Positions 1 through 6,632 of a DNA stretch of 20,024 bases are shown here, one piece after another. A program made the translations under genes and the position numbers. The stretch comes from a virus: IMG/VR virus record IMGVR_UViG_3300035523_000072, positions 1 to 20,024 of that record, one strand, 5' to 3'. The stretch's first letter is position 1. Every line of letters starts with the position of its first letter. Below the pieces are notes generated by a model. The model had not been told where the DNA came from, did no database searches, and worked only from the letters and a program-made list of their open reading frames with translations.

Positions 1-1067
1 TTCCCATTGGGTGAGATATCGAGGGCGTCAAGAGATGCAATACTGGGTAGCTGTACGACATCATCGTTCCCCATTTGGCCAACCGCTTGATCTGGCCGTT
101 TTATCACAATGGCGGCTGGGATCGTGATCAGCTGAGACCAAGCACTCCCGATATCTCTGGTACGCTCGGGAACTGCCGCGAGGATGCGGCCATCGGGAAG
201 CCAGCGATAGTTGCTAGTGGCCAGCAGTATGGTATGCTCTTTGCCGGTCAGTTGCTCTTGTACCACCAGGTTTTTTCGACGAAGAAACGCCAACCATTTT
301 CCATCAGACGATAAGGCGGGTGAGCTCTCACCAGCAGGTGGGGTGACGACTGGTGTGATTCTGCCATCCGGCTCTACCGCGTAGATGCCGGAAGGCACGA
401 TCTTATCTTGTGATGTCGGCGTCAGCGTGCAGTAGGTACGTCCATCAATGCCCCAATGCGCATCAGCGCACTGAAAACCGGTCAGCACCGGCGTGGGCAC
501 GCTGTAGGAATCCGTCGGAATGCGCACATAACCGCCAAGACCGATATAAACGATCTTGGCGTACGCGACAGCGAGGAAGGTCGACGGCTGTGTGATTTGC
601 GGTATTTTGGCAAAGCGGAGAAGTGACGTCACAGCGCTATTAATGTTGGTGCCGTACAAACCACCGCCTTGGTTATCACCATCCACTTGAAATACCAGGG
701 ATAGACTGTCTGGCAGCCAGATGAATTTAGTGATATGTCCGGTATTTGGACTATTCGAGCGCAACATCGCGGGCATAGGTAGCACTTTGATGCCATCCAA
801 GGCTCCCCAGCGCAGTTGTTCCTGGGTCAGCAGTGGGCGGGCATCACTTCCATCTGCCACCATGATCCAGATTTCCGTTGCATGTTTCCGATCTGCGCCA
901 CGCAGGAAGGCGATCCATTTACCGTCGGGTGAATAGTGCGGTGCGAAGCTTTGTGTGGCGGGAACGATGTTTCTCCCGGTAGGGTTAGGAGATGATGAAG
1001 TAACGGCCCACACAGCGCCGATAACCACAACCAGTAAGCATATGAGCATTGATGCCCGGAATAACAT
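1..1067 (-). CDS. WD40/TolB-like beta-propeller protein with N-terminal signal or anchor (partial)
   Basis: The reading frame is open from an ATG at 1067 to the window edge, about 355 codons with no stop; the C-terminus is missing. The first ~22 residues (MLFRASMLICLLVVVIGAVW) form a hydrophobic signal peptide or membrane anchor, so the product probably acts outside the cytoplasm. Repeated blade-like motifs follow: HYSPDGKWIAFLR, ALSSDGKWLAFLR, YRWLPDGRI and, at the edge, DISPNG. These are typical of TolB/PD40-type beta-propellers, which usually mediate protein contacts and are not enzymes themselves. An AGAGG ribosome site lies 6 nt before the ATG, and a TATAAT box sits at 1089-1094. Codon style and independent promotion suggest a chromosomal gene beside the phage block. 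Exact function is unknown. Confidence 0.8.
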   Translation of the reverse strand, partial: MLFRASMLICLLVVVIGAVWAVTSSSPNPTGRNIVPATQSFAPHYSPDGKWIAFLRGADRKHATEIWIMVADGSDARPLLTQEQLRWGALDGIKVLPMPAMLRSNSPNTGHITKFIWLPDSLSLVFQVDGDNQGGGLYGTNINSAVTSLLRFAKIPQITQPSTFLAVAYAKIVYIGLGGYVRIPTDSYSVPTPVLTGFQCADAHWGIDGRTYCTLTPTSQDKIVPSGIYAVEPDGRITPVVTPPAGESSPALSSDGKWLAFLRRKNLVVQEQLTGKEHTILLATSNYRWLPDGRILAAVPERTRDIGSAWSQLITIPAAIVIKRPDQAVGQMGNDDVVQLPSIASLDALDISPNG

Positions 1068-1088
1068 CGCAACCTCTTTCTCTACACC

Positions 1089-1115
1089 ATTATACGGCTT
1101 TGCCAAATCGTCGAA
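1089..1115 (-). promoter_or_regulatory. Putative promoter of the beta-propeller gene
   Basis: On the minus strand a perfect TATAAT (1089-1094) lies about 20 nt upstream of the ATG at 1067. The best -35 candidate, TTCGAC at 1110-1115, is weak and only 15 bp away. The transcript leader would be very short but still includes the AGAGG ribosome site. Confidence 0.45.
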
Positions 1116-1218
1116 TAGCACCGTAAAGTGCCGTTTGGTAGGAAGTGATAGTTAGTCGAACTTTTGTGCTGCTTAACGATCTGTCGTCGATTTGAGCGTA
1201 AAAATAGCCCTTCTCAAT

Positions 1219-1247
1219 CTTCGGACGAGTTAGTCTCGCGTCCGAAG
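1219..1247. repeat. Perfect 9-bp inverted repeat (hairpin)
   Basis: CTTCGGACG (1219-1227) and CGTCCGAAG (1239-1247) are exact reverse complements around an 11-nt loop. On the plus strand a weak CTTTTAG follows, so it could act as a terminator or as a protein-binding cruciform. Flanking bases extend the pairing imperfectly: AAAATAGCCC at 1201 against GGGCTGTTTT ending at 1282, and TTCTCAA against TTGAGAGG. Confidence 0.6.
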
Positions 1248-1292
1248 CTTTTAGAGATGTTGAGAGGAAAACGGGCTGTTTTGGGGCAAAAG

Positions 1293-1316
1293 CGGGGCAA
1301 ACAGTGTTTGGCCCCG
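1293..1316. repeat. Inverted repeat with one bulged base
   Basis: CGGGGCAAAC (1293-1302) pairs with GTTTGGCCCCG (1306-1316), with one bulged base and a 3-nt loop. It is preceded by a second GGGGCAAA at 1283-1290. No T-tract follows on either strand, so a terminator role is doubtful. Confidence 0.4.
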
Positions 1317-1401
1317 TCCGAGGGGTGGATTGGTCGATAAATAGTTATCGGCAATATCCGTGCGTAGAGTTGGCGTAAGTGTCGTATTGCCGCGCTAAGC
1401 C

Positions 1402-1426
1402 AAAAAACCGCCGAGAGGCGGTTTAA
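1402..1426 (-). terminator. Intrinsic terminator at the end of the phage late operon
   Basis: On the minus strand AAACCGCC, loop TCTC and GGCGGTTT form a perfect 8-bp stem, followed directly by a run of T (GGCGGTTTTTTGG). This is a textbook rho-independent terminator and is the last of three hairpins after the holin-like gene. Confidence 0.85.
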
Positions 1427-1518
1427 GGTGAATGGGTGGTGGAGGCGGACCGTGACTGTACGTATCCACCGTCAGACTCGCCGCTTCGGCACTCAATCGG
1501 TGAGCTTCTCGCGGGCAT

Positions 1519-1560
1519 GAAAACGCCGGGCATCCTGGGAGGTTAGCAGGACGCCCGGCG
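1519..1560 (-). terminator. Strong hairpin terminator downstream of the holin-like gene
   Basis: Arms at 1524-1537 and 1547-1560 pair over 14 bp with a single mismatch, with a 9-nt loop. On the minus strand the stem is followed by TTTTC, giving a second intrinsic terminator upstream of the one at 1402-1426. Confidence 0.75.
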
Positions 1561-1563
1561 GTA

Positions 1564-1588
1564 TTACCCCGCTGCGCGGACGGGGTAA
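1564..1588 (-). other. Hairpin immediately after the last late-gene stop codon
   Basis: TTACCCCG (1564-1571) and CGGGGTAA (1581-1588) form a perfect 8-bp stem with a 9-nt loop, beginning three bases after the stop codon at 1591-1593. No T-run follows, so it is more likely an mRNA 3'-end stabiliser than a terminator. Confidence 0.5.
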
Positions 1589-1590
1589 AG

Positions 1591-2115
1591 CTATTTCTGA
1601 TCAACCCAGAGGCACATGGGGAATTTCAGCTTCGACCATCCGTGCCGTTGGGCGTTGGCCAGTAAATTTTGTACGGCGCCGATTTCCACTTCCTTCAAGG
1701 CTTGCTTCGCTGTGGTCTGGCCAGTAGCAATACCGATACCAGCCGAGACCAGGCTTGACGCGTCCGCAGCGATAGGAGATGTCAGTGCTACCATGCCGGC
1801 GTCGCGCTGGGTGTTCTTGACATTGAGCAACGCCTCTATCTTATCCGCGTCAATAGCATGTAGCGCCGGCACGCGCGCATGCAGATAGTCCAGCACGAGG
1901 TCAAAGACTTGTGCTCCAGTCAACTCGACACCGGTGGTCAGACCCGCCTGTTTCTTCATTTGGTCGCCGTAGGCGATGGCCTCATTGTAGAGGGCGGTCA
2001 GCTTCTCGCCGCGAATGACGCCCCATTTGAGGCCCATGTGGACCGCAAAGAAGACGAGGCCGACGATCACTTCCCAATTCTGGAGAGTGAAATTGATAAC
2101 GTCGCTTGCATGCAT
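1591..2115 (-). CDS. Putative LLH-superfamily holin-like membrane protein
   Basis: This 174-aa protein begins with a short polar segment, then one strongly hydrophobic helix at about residues 14-33 (around VIVGLVFFAVHMGLKWGV), followed by a charged region. The pattern 'KLTALYNEAIAYGDQMKK', then 'VFDLVLDYL' and 'IDADKIEALLNV', resembles the cytoplasmic part of phage holins of the LLH superfamily (N-terminal membrane segment, then an amphipathic Y/A-rich helix and a D-x-x-K-[IL]-E-x-L-[IL] motif). Such holins form membrane lesions that time lysis. The family is usually nearer 100-150 residues, so the C-terminal ~60 residues (TSPIAADASSLVSAGIG onward) are an extension. An AAGGAG site lies 7 nt before the ATG. 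It is the last gene of the operon and has no endolysin beside it, so another small phage membrane protein remains possible. Confidence 0.45.
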   Translation of the reverse strand: MHASDVINFTLQNWEVIVGLVFFAVHMGLKWGVIRGEKLTALYNEAIAYGDQMKKQAGLTTGVELTGAQVFDLVLDYLHARVPALHAIDADKIEALLNVKNTQRDAGMVALTSPIAADASSLVSAGIGIATGQTTAKQALKEVEIGAVQNLLANAQRHGWSKLKFPMCLWVDQK

Positions 2116-2154
2116 GGTTATACTCCTTCTGCCGGGGTGACCGGCTCATTAATT

Positions 2155-3339
2155 TTAATCGGCGGTCAACCAATCTGCCGGTTGCACAATCGCCGCCACA
2201 ATATCTATGTCGCCACGCGCCACGTCCACGTATGCCCCGCCCCCGTCTTTGCGCTGAATACCCAGCACGGCATGCCCAGGAGCGTCAGGCACGACAAACG
2301 AGAGTACCTGCGTCATGGTCCCGCTTGGCGTGAGAGCGGCTGTCAGGAGGCGTGTGCGCGTCCCCTGCGCGCGTATGGTCATGCGGTACGTGTAGTCCTC
2401 GATGAGCGGATCAGAGAGCGTTAACGGGATGGTAACGGTATTGCCGGCCACGAGCGGCGGCAGGTTGGTGATGAGCGCAGGTTCCAAGCCGGATGGTGCC
2501 GTGACTGTGATGCCTTGCATGGTTTGGACTCTGGCAAGGATGGAGGCGAGTTGCGCCGCCTGCTCGGCGTTAAGGCTTACGCCGTCCGCGAGGGCGTCGG
2601 AAGGGGATAGGCCGGTGGCGTAACCAGCCACGACCATATCGTCACCGATTGCGGCAGGGAGGGAAGGTAAGCGCGCGTCAATGGCCGTAGCGGTGTCTTG
2701 CACAGTATCCAGCGCTGCCTGTAGGGCAGTAGCCGCAGCGCGCAGGTCTGCATACTGCATCGACGCTAATTCTTTCGTTTGCGCCTCGTCAAGCACGTCT
2801 ACCATGTGATCGAGCGTCAACTGTATAAGTGACAACGCTTCAGTGTTGTCAGCAGGGATAGAGAGGCCGTTAATGAGATCAGTAAGGGCATTTATCCCAT
2901 TTGTCAACTCAATCGAGGACGAACGTGACGATAGGTAGAGCGTGATACTATCCGCAATTTGGGTAATCGTCGCGTTGCTCGGAGCAGTGTAGTCTGCCGC
3001 CGCTAAACGACTAGTAATGTCCGTCACCCATGACGGCTGCACATCGATTGTCTCACTGACCTGTTCGCGAGAGATTACCGCCACAGCAGCGGCGTTGTCG
3101 GTCACTATGGCTTTGAGCTGGTATTTGCCCGGCGTCGCAAACAGCGTGCCCGCCAATGTCGCTACGTACCCTGTCGCGTCAGCGGCAGATGCAGGCATGG
3201 CGATGCCTGTTGCTACAGCGGTTGCTGCACCCTCGCGGTAGAGCGCGCCGGTGACAGTGAGTCCGGTCGCCATTGTACCGCCGAACTGCTCAAAGTGCAT
3301 TGTGATGGTGGTAGCTTCGTTGTATTTCATTGTCGGCAT
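2155..3339 (-). CDS. Beta-rich phage appendage/fibre-like structural protein
   Basis: A 394-aa protein of unidentified family. The start is placed at ATG 3339 (MPTMKYNE...) because AAGGAG lies 7 nt upstream; an earlier in-frame ATG at 3369 lies inside the preceding gene without a ribosome site. Three parts can be seen: an N-terminal beta-rich domain (about 1-110) rich in T, V and A; a helical middle (about 130-260) with heptad-like runs such as ADLRAAATALQAALDTVQD; and a C-terminal beta domain (about 285-394) with 'LVAGNTVTIPLTLSD', resembling the BppU-type or Ig-like modules of phage baseplate and fibre proteins. It follows the LamG gene with a 2-nt gap, so the two are probably cotranslated and assembled in one appendage. 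No catalytic motif is evident. The fibre role is inferred from domain style and position. Confidence 0.5.
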   Translation of the reverse strand: MPTMKYNEATTITMHFEQFGGTMATGLTVTGALYREGAATAVATGIAMPASAADATGYVATLAGTLFATPGKYQLKAIVTDNAAAVAVISREQVSETIDVQPSWVTDITSRLAAADYTAPSNATITQIADSITLYLSSRSSSIELTNGINALTDLINGLSIPADNTEALSLIQLTLDHMVDVLDEAQTKELASMQYADLRAAATALQAALDTVQDTATAIDARLPSLPAAIGDDMVVAGYATGLSPSDALADGVSLNAEQAAQLASILARVQTMQGITVTAPSGLEPALITNLPPLVAGNTVTIPLTLSDPLIEDYTYRMTIRAQGTRTRLLTAALTPSGTMTQVLSFVVPDAPGHAVLGIQRKDGGGAYVDVARGDIDIVAAIVQPADWLTAD

Positions 3340-3341
3340 CT

Positions 3342-4082
3342 TTAGGCTCCTTGATACGGTACGCGCCATTTGGCGCAGAGGTGACGCTCGATACGCTGCC
3401 TATCCGTGTCGGAGAGCACACGGCTATAAATGATAATCTCCTGTATCATGCCCGTCAGGTAAAGCCCGCCAAAGCACCGACCGATCTGTACTGGCGCAGT
3501 TGTGTCTGACCGCGTCGTAACGGTCTGTGCCTGATTAATCGTTCGTGCGCCATTTCGCCAGTTATTGATAGTGCCCCCGCTGATCCCCCAGGAGACAGCA
3601 CGCACGTACCGAGTATTTGTGCTCGCCACCGTTAGCGAGGACGTATTATTTAAGGCGGTACCATTACTAATGGCTAGATACTCGTTGCCCAGATAGTAAG
3701 CAACATCCCACGTGACTGTCGTTGCAGTACCGCCCGCAGACTTGGATATAACGCCAGGAAAACTCGCCATAGATGCTATCGAAAAGACAGCAAAAATAGT
3801 CGTCCCGCTTGTGAGCTGCAATGCACTCTCATGGGCCACGGAGAGGTATTGCGCATTATTAAACGAGAGGGCTGGAGTATTATCTGGTGATGTAATGAGT
3901 GTTGGCCGTGAGAATCCCGCTCCTGTTGCATTTCGCGCGTTCCTGCTCAAGTCGTGCCAAGTTGTAACAGGTTTCCCTAGCGACAGAGGGCTTCCAGCTG
4001 CATCAAAACACCGGTATGCGTCCAAATATAGCTCCATCCCGTCGCGCGGAGGCTGGTAGCTAATGACTTTATTTGTGCTCAT
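3342..4082 (-). CDS. LamG/concanavalin A-like lectin domain protein
   Basis: This 246-aa protein consists mainly of one jelly-roll domain of the laminin-G_3 (concanavalin A-like lectin/glucanase) type. Recognisable stretches are 'GMELYLDAYRCFDAAG', 'VTTWHDLSRNARNATG', 'PALSFNNAQYLSV', 'TIFAVFSI', and the closing 'GMIQEIIIYSRVLSDTDRQRIERHLCAKW'. That C-terminal segment is typical of LamG proteins in phage tails and adhesins. There is no signal peptide and no obvious glycosidase acid pair, so sugar or surface binding on the particle is likelier than hydrolysis. GGAGGT lies 8 nt before the ATG, and the gene starts 18 nt after the tail-completion gene. In lambda-like genomes the tail tube gene would be expected at this position. 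Confidence 0.8.
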   Translation of the reverse strand: MSTNKVISYQPPRDGMELYLDAYRCFDAAGSPLSLGKPVTTWHDLSRNARNATGAGFSRPTLITSPDNTPALSFNNAQYLSVAHESALQLTSGTTIFAVFSIASMASFPGVISKSAGGTATTVTWDVAYYLGNEYLAISNGTALNNTSSLTVASTNTRYVRAVSWGISGGTINNWRNGARTINQAQTVTTRSDTTAPVQIGRCFGGLYLTGMIQEIIIYSRVLSDTDRQRIERHLCAKWRVPYQGA

Positions 4083-4100
4083 TGCTCACAACCTCCGTTC

Positions 4101-4580
4101 TCAACAAATCTCCGACAACGCTTGGCCGTCCGGCGCCACCGTTTCCAGGATGGCGGGTAGCTCGACTTTGAATTCGATCATGCCGTTCAGCAGTGTGTCT
4201 GCCGACTCGCCCACCACCACGTTCCAAGGTTCGCCCACCAGGTGGTAGCGGCCGTGGTCGAGCCACGGGTTAGCGATCAGGTTGGCGGCTATGCCGTCCA
4301 GTATGCCCTCGACATCGGCGAAGAGCTGGTCCTGATCAGGGTTAGTGAGCATGACGCCCACCGCGGCATCGGCGCGGCGCACGTCGCCCTGTTGCTGCCA
4401 GCCCCCCAGGCGGACGATGACACAGGGGATATGGTCAACCCCATCGTTGTCCGAGGGTGGCACCTGCGTGAATACCAGCGGTACCCGCTCGCTCTCATCG
4501 ACCATCGGGTAGGCGGGGAGCATGGCGACGTACGCCGCGATACGCTCTACCAGCGCCTTCTTTGCCATGGTCAGGTTCAT
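4101..4580 (-). CDS. Tail-completion/tail-terminator-like protein (gpU position)
   Basis: A 159-aa protein beginning 'MNLTMAKKALVERIAAYVAMLP', with a central conserved-looking stretch 'HIPCVIVRLGGWQQQG' and a C-terminal 'LVGEPWNVVVGE...MIEFKVELPAI'. The length and alpha/beta pattern suit small phage neck or tail-terminator proteins, which cap the tail tube and help join it to the head. The gene immediately follows the gpZ-like gene, the position of gpU in lambda. Its ATG overlaps the preceding stop (ATGA at 4577-4580), so translation is probably coupled; the in-frame ATG four codons later is a less likely start. Assignment rests on position and size more than on clear similarity. Confidence 0.5.
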   Translation of the reverse strand: MNLTMAKKALVERIAAYVAMLPAYPMVDESERVPLVFTQVPPSDNDGVDHIPCVIVRLGGWQQQGDVRRADAAVGVMLTNPDQDQLFADVEGILDGIAANLIANPWLDHGRYHLVGEPWNVVVGESADTLLNGMIEFKVELPAILETVAPDGQALSEIC

Positions 4581-5170
4581 CGCGCGCCCGCTTTCTTCAG
4601 TAACTGATACTCGATCTCATGGGACAACTCGCGCACCAGCCGGGCTTTTGCATCATCTTCAATCGACGAGCCCGGATTATAAAACGCCATCTTCACCATG
4701 GACGCGATCGATGGACCGTGGATGTGCTCTATCGGTAGGCGGTCATTCGTCAGGCGACGAAAGAGCAAGGTCGCTTTACTGAATTTACCGACGCCTAAAA
4801 ACGTCCCCTTGACCGCCCCACCGGCGGAATCTTTTCTGACGCGAACGTAGACACCATTCAGTACTTTACGTCCGGTGCGCTTGCTGGGGTTTAGCTGAAA
4901 GCGCTCATCTCCCAGTGCGTGACCTCTAACTGTTATTAATGCCGCTAACCTGGTCAATGTAGCTTTATTAATCTTTAAGAGACTGCGAAATTCACCACCG
5001 CGCACGGTGTACATGTCTCTGACCGACCGTACGGAATTCTCGCGTACACCAACTATCGTGCGATTTAAGGCGCGCATCATCGCCTTGCCCGCGCCATTCG
5101 GTATATGACGCAACAGCTGTTCCGTCTCGCTCAATTGCGGCAGTGTAATTGTCAGATTTACAAGAGACAT
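4577..5170 (-). CDS. Phage minor tail protein Z (gpZ-like)
   Basis: A 197-aa protein close in length to lambda gpZ (about 192 aa) and matching the Minor_tail_Z family in layout: an N-terminal 'LSETEQLLRHIPNGAGKAMMRALNRTIVGVRENSVRSV', a basic middle with 'LNPSKRTGRK' and 'GVYVRVRKDS', then 'GTFLGVGKFSKATLLFRR' and a C-terminal helix 'ARLVRELSHEIEYQLLKKAG'. In lambda, gpZ acts late in tail maturation and is needed for productive DNA ejection or head-tail completion. It is separated from the FII-like gene by 9 nt and overlaps the next gene by 4 nt. The identification is good; the exact role in an element with no visible tail tube genes is unclear. Confidence 0.75.
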   Translation of the reverse strand: MSLVNLTITLPQLSETEQLLRHIPNGAGKAMMRALNRTIVGVRENSVRSVRDMYTVRGGEFRSLLKINKATLTRLAALITVRGHALGDERFQLNPSKRTGRKVLNGVYVRVRKDSAGGAVKGTFLGVGKFSKATLLFRRLTNDRLPIEHIHGPSIASMVKMAFYNPGSSIEDDAKARLVRELSHEIEYQLLKKAGAR

Positions 5171-5179
5171 ATGATCTCC

Positions 5180-5491
5180 CTACCGCGAGGCGGCACGTGT
5201 GAGCGTGAGCGTGAGCATGCCCATGGCGCGTGACAGATTGAGCACCGTGTGAGACTCGTTATCGACCATCATGGTCTTGCCGATCACCGGGCGCTTGGGC
5301 AGCAAGGCTTCCGTGACGGAGAGCGTGCGCGTGGCGAGGTAGCCGACCTGGTCCAGTTCGCCGGATAGTTGCCCTTCGTTATCGACGAGCACGCAATCCA
5401 CCGTGCGCCCGTCCAGCAGGTGCGGCTCGGCGAATTCCGTCCGCTGTAGAAAGACCTGGTTATCAAGGGCGACCTGTGCGCGGAAATCCAT
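5180..5491 (-). CDS. Head-tail joining protein (gpFII-like)
   Basis: The start is set at ATG 5491 (MDFRAQVALDNQVFLQ), with GAGGA just upstream; an in-frame GTG at 5521 has no ribosome site and falls in a hairpin. The 103-aa product has the pattern of small head-tail attachment proteins: 'FLQRTEFAEPHLLDGRTVDCVLVDNE' near the N-terminus, a central 'ATRTLSVTEALLPKRPVIGKTMMVDNESHTVLNLSRAMGMLTLTL' and no hydrophobic helix. Proteins of the FII type sit below the portal and gpW and form the platform for the tail. It lies between the major capsid gene and the gpZ-like gene, as FII does in lambda, with no FI homologue between. Confidence 0.65.
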   Translation of the reverse strand: MDFRAQVALDNQVFLQRTEFAEPHLLDGRTVDCVLVDNEGQLSGELDQVGYLATRTLSVTEALLPKRPVIGKTMMVDNESHTVLNLSRAMGMLTLTLTRAASR

Positions 5492-5509
5492 CACGTCCTC
5501 GTTTCGCTT

Positions 5510-5541
5510 CCCCCGCGTCACGTGTGACGGCGACGCGGGGG
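5510..5541 (-). other. Strong hairpin between the major capsid and FII-like genes
   Basis: CCCCCGCGTC (5510-5519) and GACGCGGGGG (5532-5541) form a perfect 10-bp stem with a 12-nt loop; an alternative GTCAC/GTGAC pairing (5517-5528) overlaps the loop. No T-run follows on the minus strand, so it is probably an mRNA processing, stability or attenuation element rather than a full terminator. It would allow more capsid than connector protein to be made. Confidence 0.55.
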
Positions 5542-5551
5542 CAGAGCATTG

Positions 5552-6592
5552 TTACAGCACTTTCGCCACGTACCAGGCGTTGGTACGGGTGGGCGCGGGA
5601 AGTGGCCGGCTGACCATCTCCAGGAAGCGCTGGTTGGGGCCTGGCTCGTACCAGCTACGCGGGTAACGATTGACCGCGTAGGTGACGGCGGGGGTGGTGG
5701 ACAGGTCCGTGTAGGCCCCGTAGGCCAGCACGAACGAATCCTGCGGGTTCACCAGCGCGAGGTAACCGTTCGGCACCATGGGATACCGCGTCGCCCCATC
5801 CTCAAACCACTCGGCATAGGTGTAAATGTCGAGCGGGCCGATCTCCGGGATATCGACGGTCATGATGTAGCGGCCACCTTCCGGAACGTCGCGTGGTTGC
5901 AACGCGATAATGGCCTGCATGGTGGTGTTCATCGCCTCTTTGACCTGCGCATTGGCGCGGAAGGCGAGGAGCACGTCCATGGCCATGATGCAGGACGTGG
6001 GCATGACGCCGGTCTCCGCGGCAACGGCCAGGGCCTTTTCCCCGAGGTAATTTAACGGCAGCGCACCCTCTGCGTTGAAGAGCTTGGCCCCTACAACCTC
6101 GTTGAGGTTTTCCTTCATGGTGAGCCCAAAATCTAGCGTTTCGTCATAGTCGTCACCGACCATATGGACTAATCCGCCGAAGAGCGTTTCGCGGCACATC
6201 CACTCGGTGCGCCGGGTGATAATGTCATCGAGCTTCGCCAAATCATGCTGCACCTGCGCGATGTCGCGTTGTTCCGGGGACTTGCCATCGTAGAGCGTTT
6301 CGCCGGGCTGGCGCGTGCCGAGGTCTTGCGCGGTGGTGACGAAATTCGGCGCGAGCTTCGGCGGCGTGTAGGTATTCATCCGGAATCCCGTGCGCGCGAT
6401 GGTCTTGCCACGGCCGGTGAGGCTGACGAACGGCGCCATAATGCGGTTGTGCGTCACCTCATCGAGGTCAATATGCTCGGTCGTCGATTGGTACTCATGA
6501 CCGAAGAGGAACGATTGCAGGAACTTCTTCGCCTGCTTGGTCTGTTCCCATACGCCCAACAGGGTGCGGGGCTCAAAAATGCTGACTGGCAT
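5552..6592 (-). CDS. Major capsid protein, lambda gpE family
   Basis: The 346-aa product matches the length (lambda gpE is 341 aa) and architecture of the phage capsid family E with the HK97 fold. Recognisable segments are the N-terminal 'FEPRTLLGVWEQTKQAKKFLQSFLF', 'VTHNRIMAPFVSLTGRGKTIAR' followed by 'YTPPKLAPNFVTTAQDL', a central 'FGLTMKENLNEVVGAKLFN', 'PTSCIMAMDVLLAFRANAQV', and the C-terminal 'NRYPRSWYEPGPNQRFLEMVSRPLP'. It assembles the icosahedral shell around the portal and is matured together with the upstream ClpP-like protease. GGGAG lies 8 nt before the ATG. It is preceded by the decoration protein gene and followed by a strong hairpin. No truncation is seen. Confidence 0.92.
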   Translation of the reverse strand: MPVSIFEPRTLLGVWEQTKQAKKFLQSFLFGHEYQSTTEHIDLDEVTHNRIMAPFVSLTGRGKTIARTGFRMNTYTPPKLAPNFVTTAQDLGTRQPGETLYDGKSPEQRDIAQVQHDLAKLDDIITRRTEWMCRETLFGGLVHMVGDDYDETLDFGLTMKENLNEVVGAKLFNAEGALPLNYLGEKALAVAAETGVMPTSCIMAMDVLLAFRANAQVKEAMNTTMQAIIALQPRDVPEGGRYIMTVDIPEIGPLDIYTYAEWFEDGATRYPMVPNGYLALVNPQDSFVLAYGAYTDLSTTPAVTYAVNRYPRSWYEPGPNQRFLEMVSRPLPAPTRTNAWYVAKVL

Positions 6593-6632
6593 TGCTCTCT
6601 CTCCCTTTAAATTGATTCAGCAGGTTCGCGGC

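Larger units (their letters stand above)
1068..1404. other. Non-coding boundary region between the phage block and the host-like gene
   Basis: I see no convincing gene here. The stretch holds the promoter described separately, a 9-bp perfect inverted repeat (1219-1247) nested in a longer imperfect one, and a second inverted repeat at 1293-1316. It is the natural place to look for a phage attachment site, but no duplicated att core can be identified because the other end of the element is outside the window. Confidence 0.5.

Noticed and set aside
827-1072. 81-codon minus-strand frame near the left edge
   Set aside because: It is a frame-shifted shadow of the beta-propeller gene, whose frame stays open to the window edge and contains clear blade motifs.
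1261-1320. Integrase gene remnant (GGGGCAAA repeats)
   Set aside because: Plus-strand translation gives no recombinase motif such as the R-H-R-Y residues; similarity to integrase gene ends is only impressionistic.
1395-1604. 69-codon minus-strand frame after the holin-like gene
   Set aside because: It reads through two terminator hairpins and ends in the T-run; proline-rich stretch with no ribosome site.
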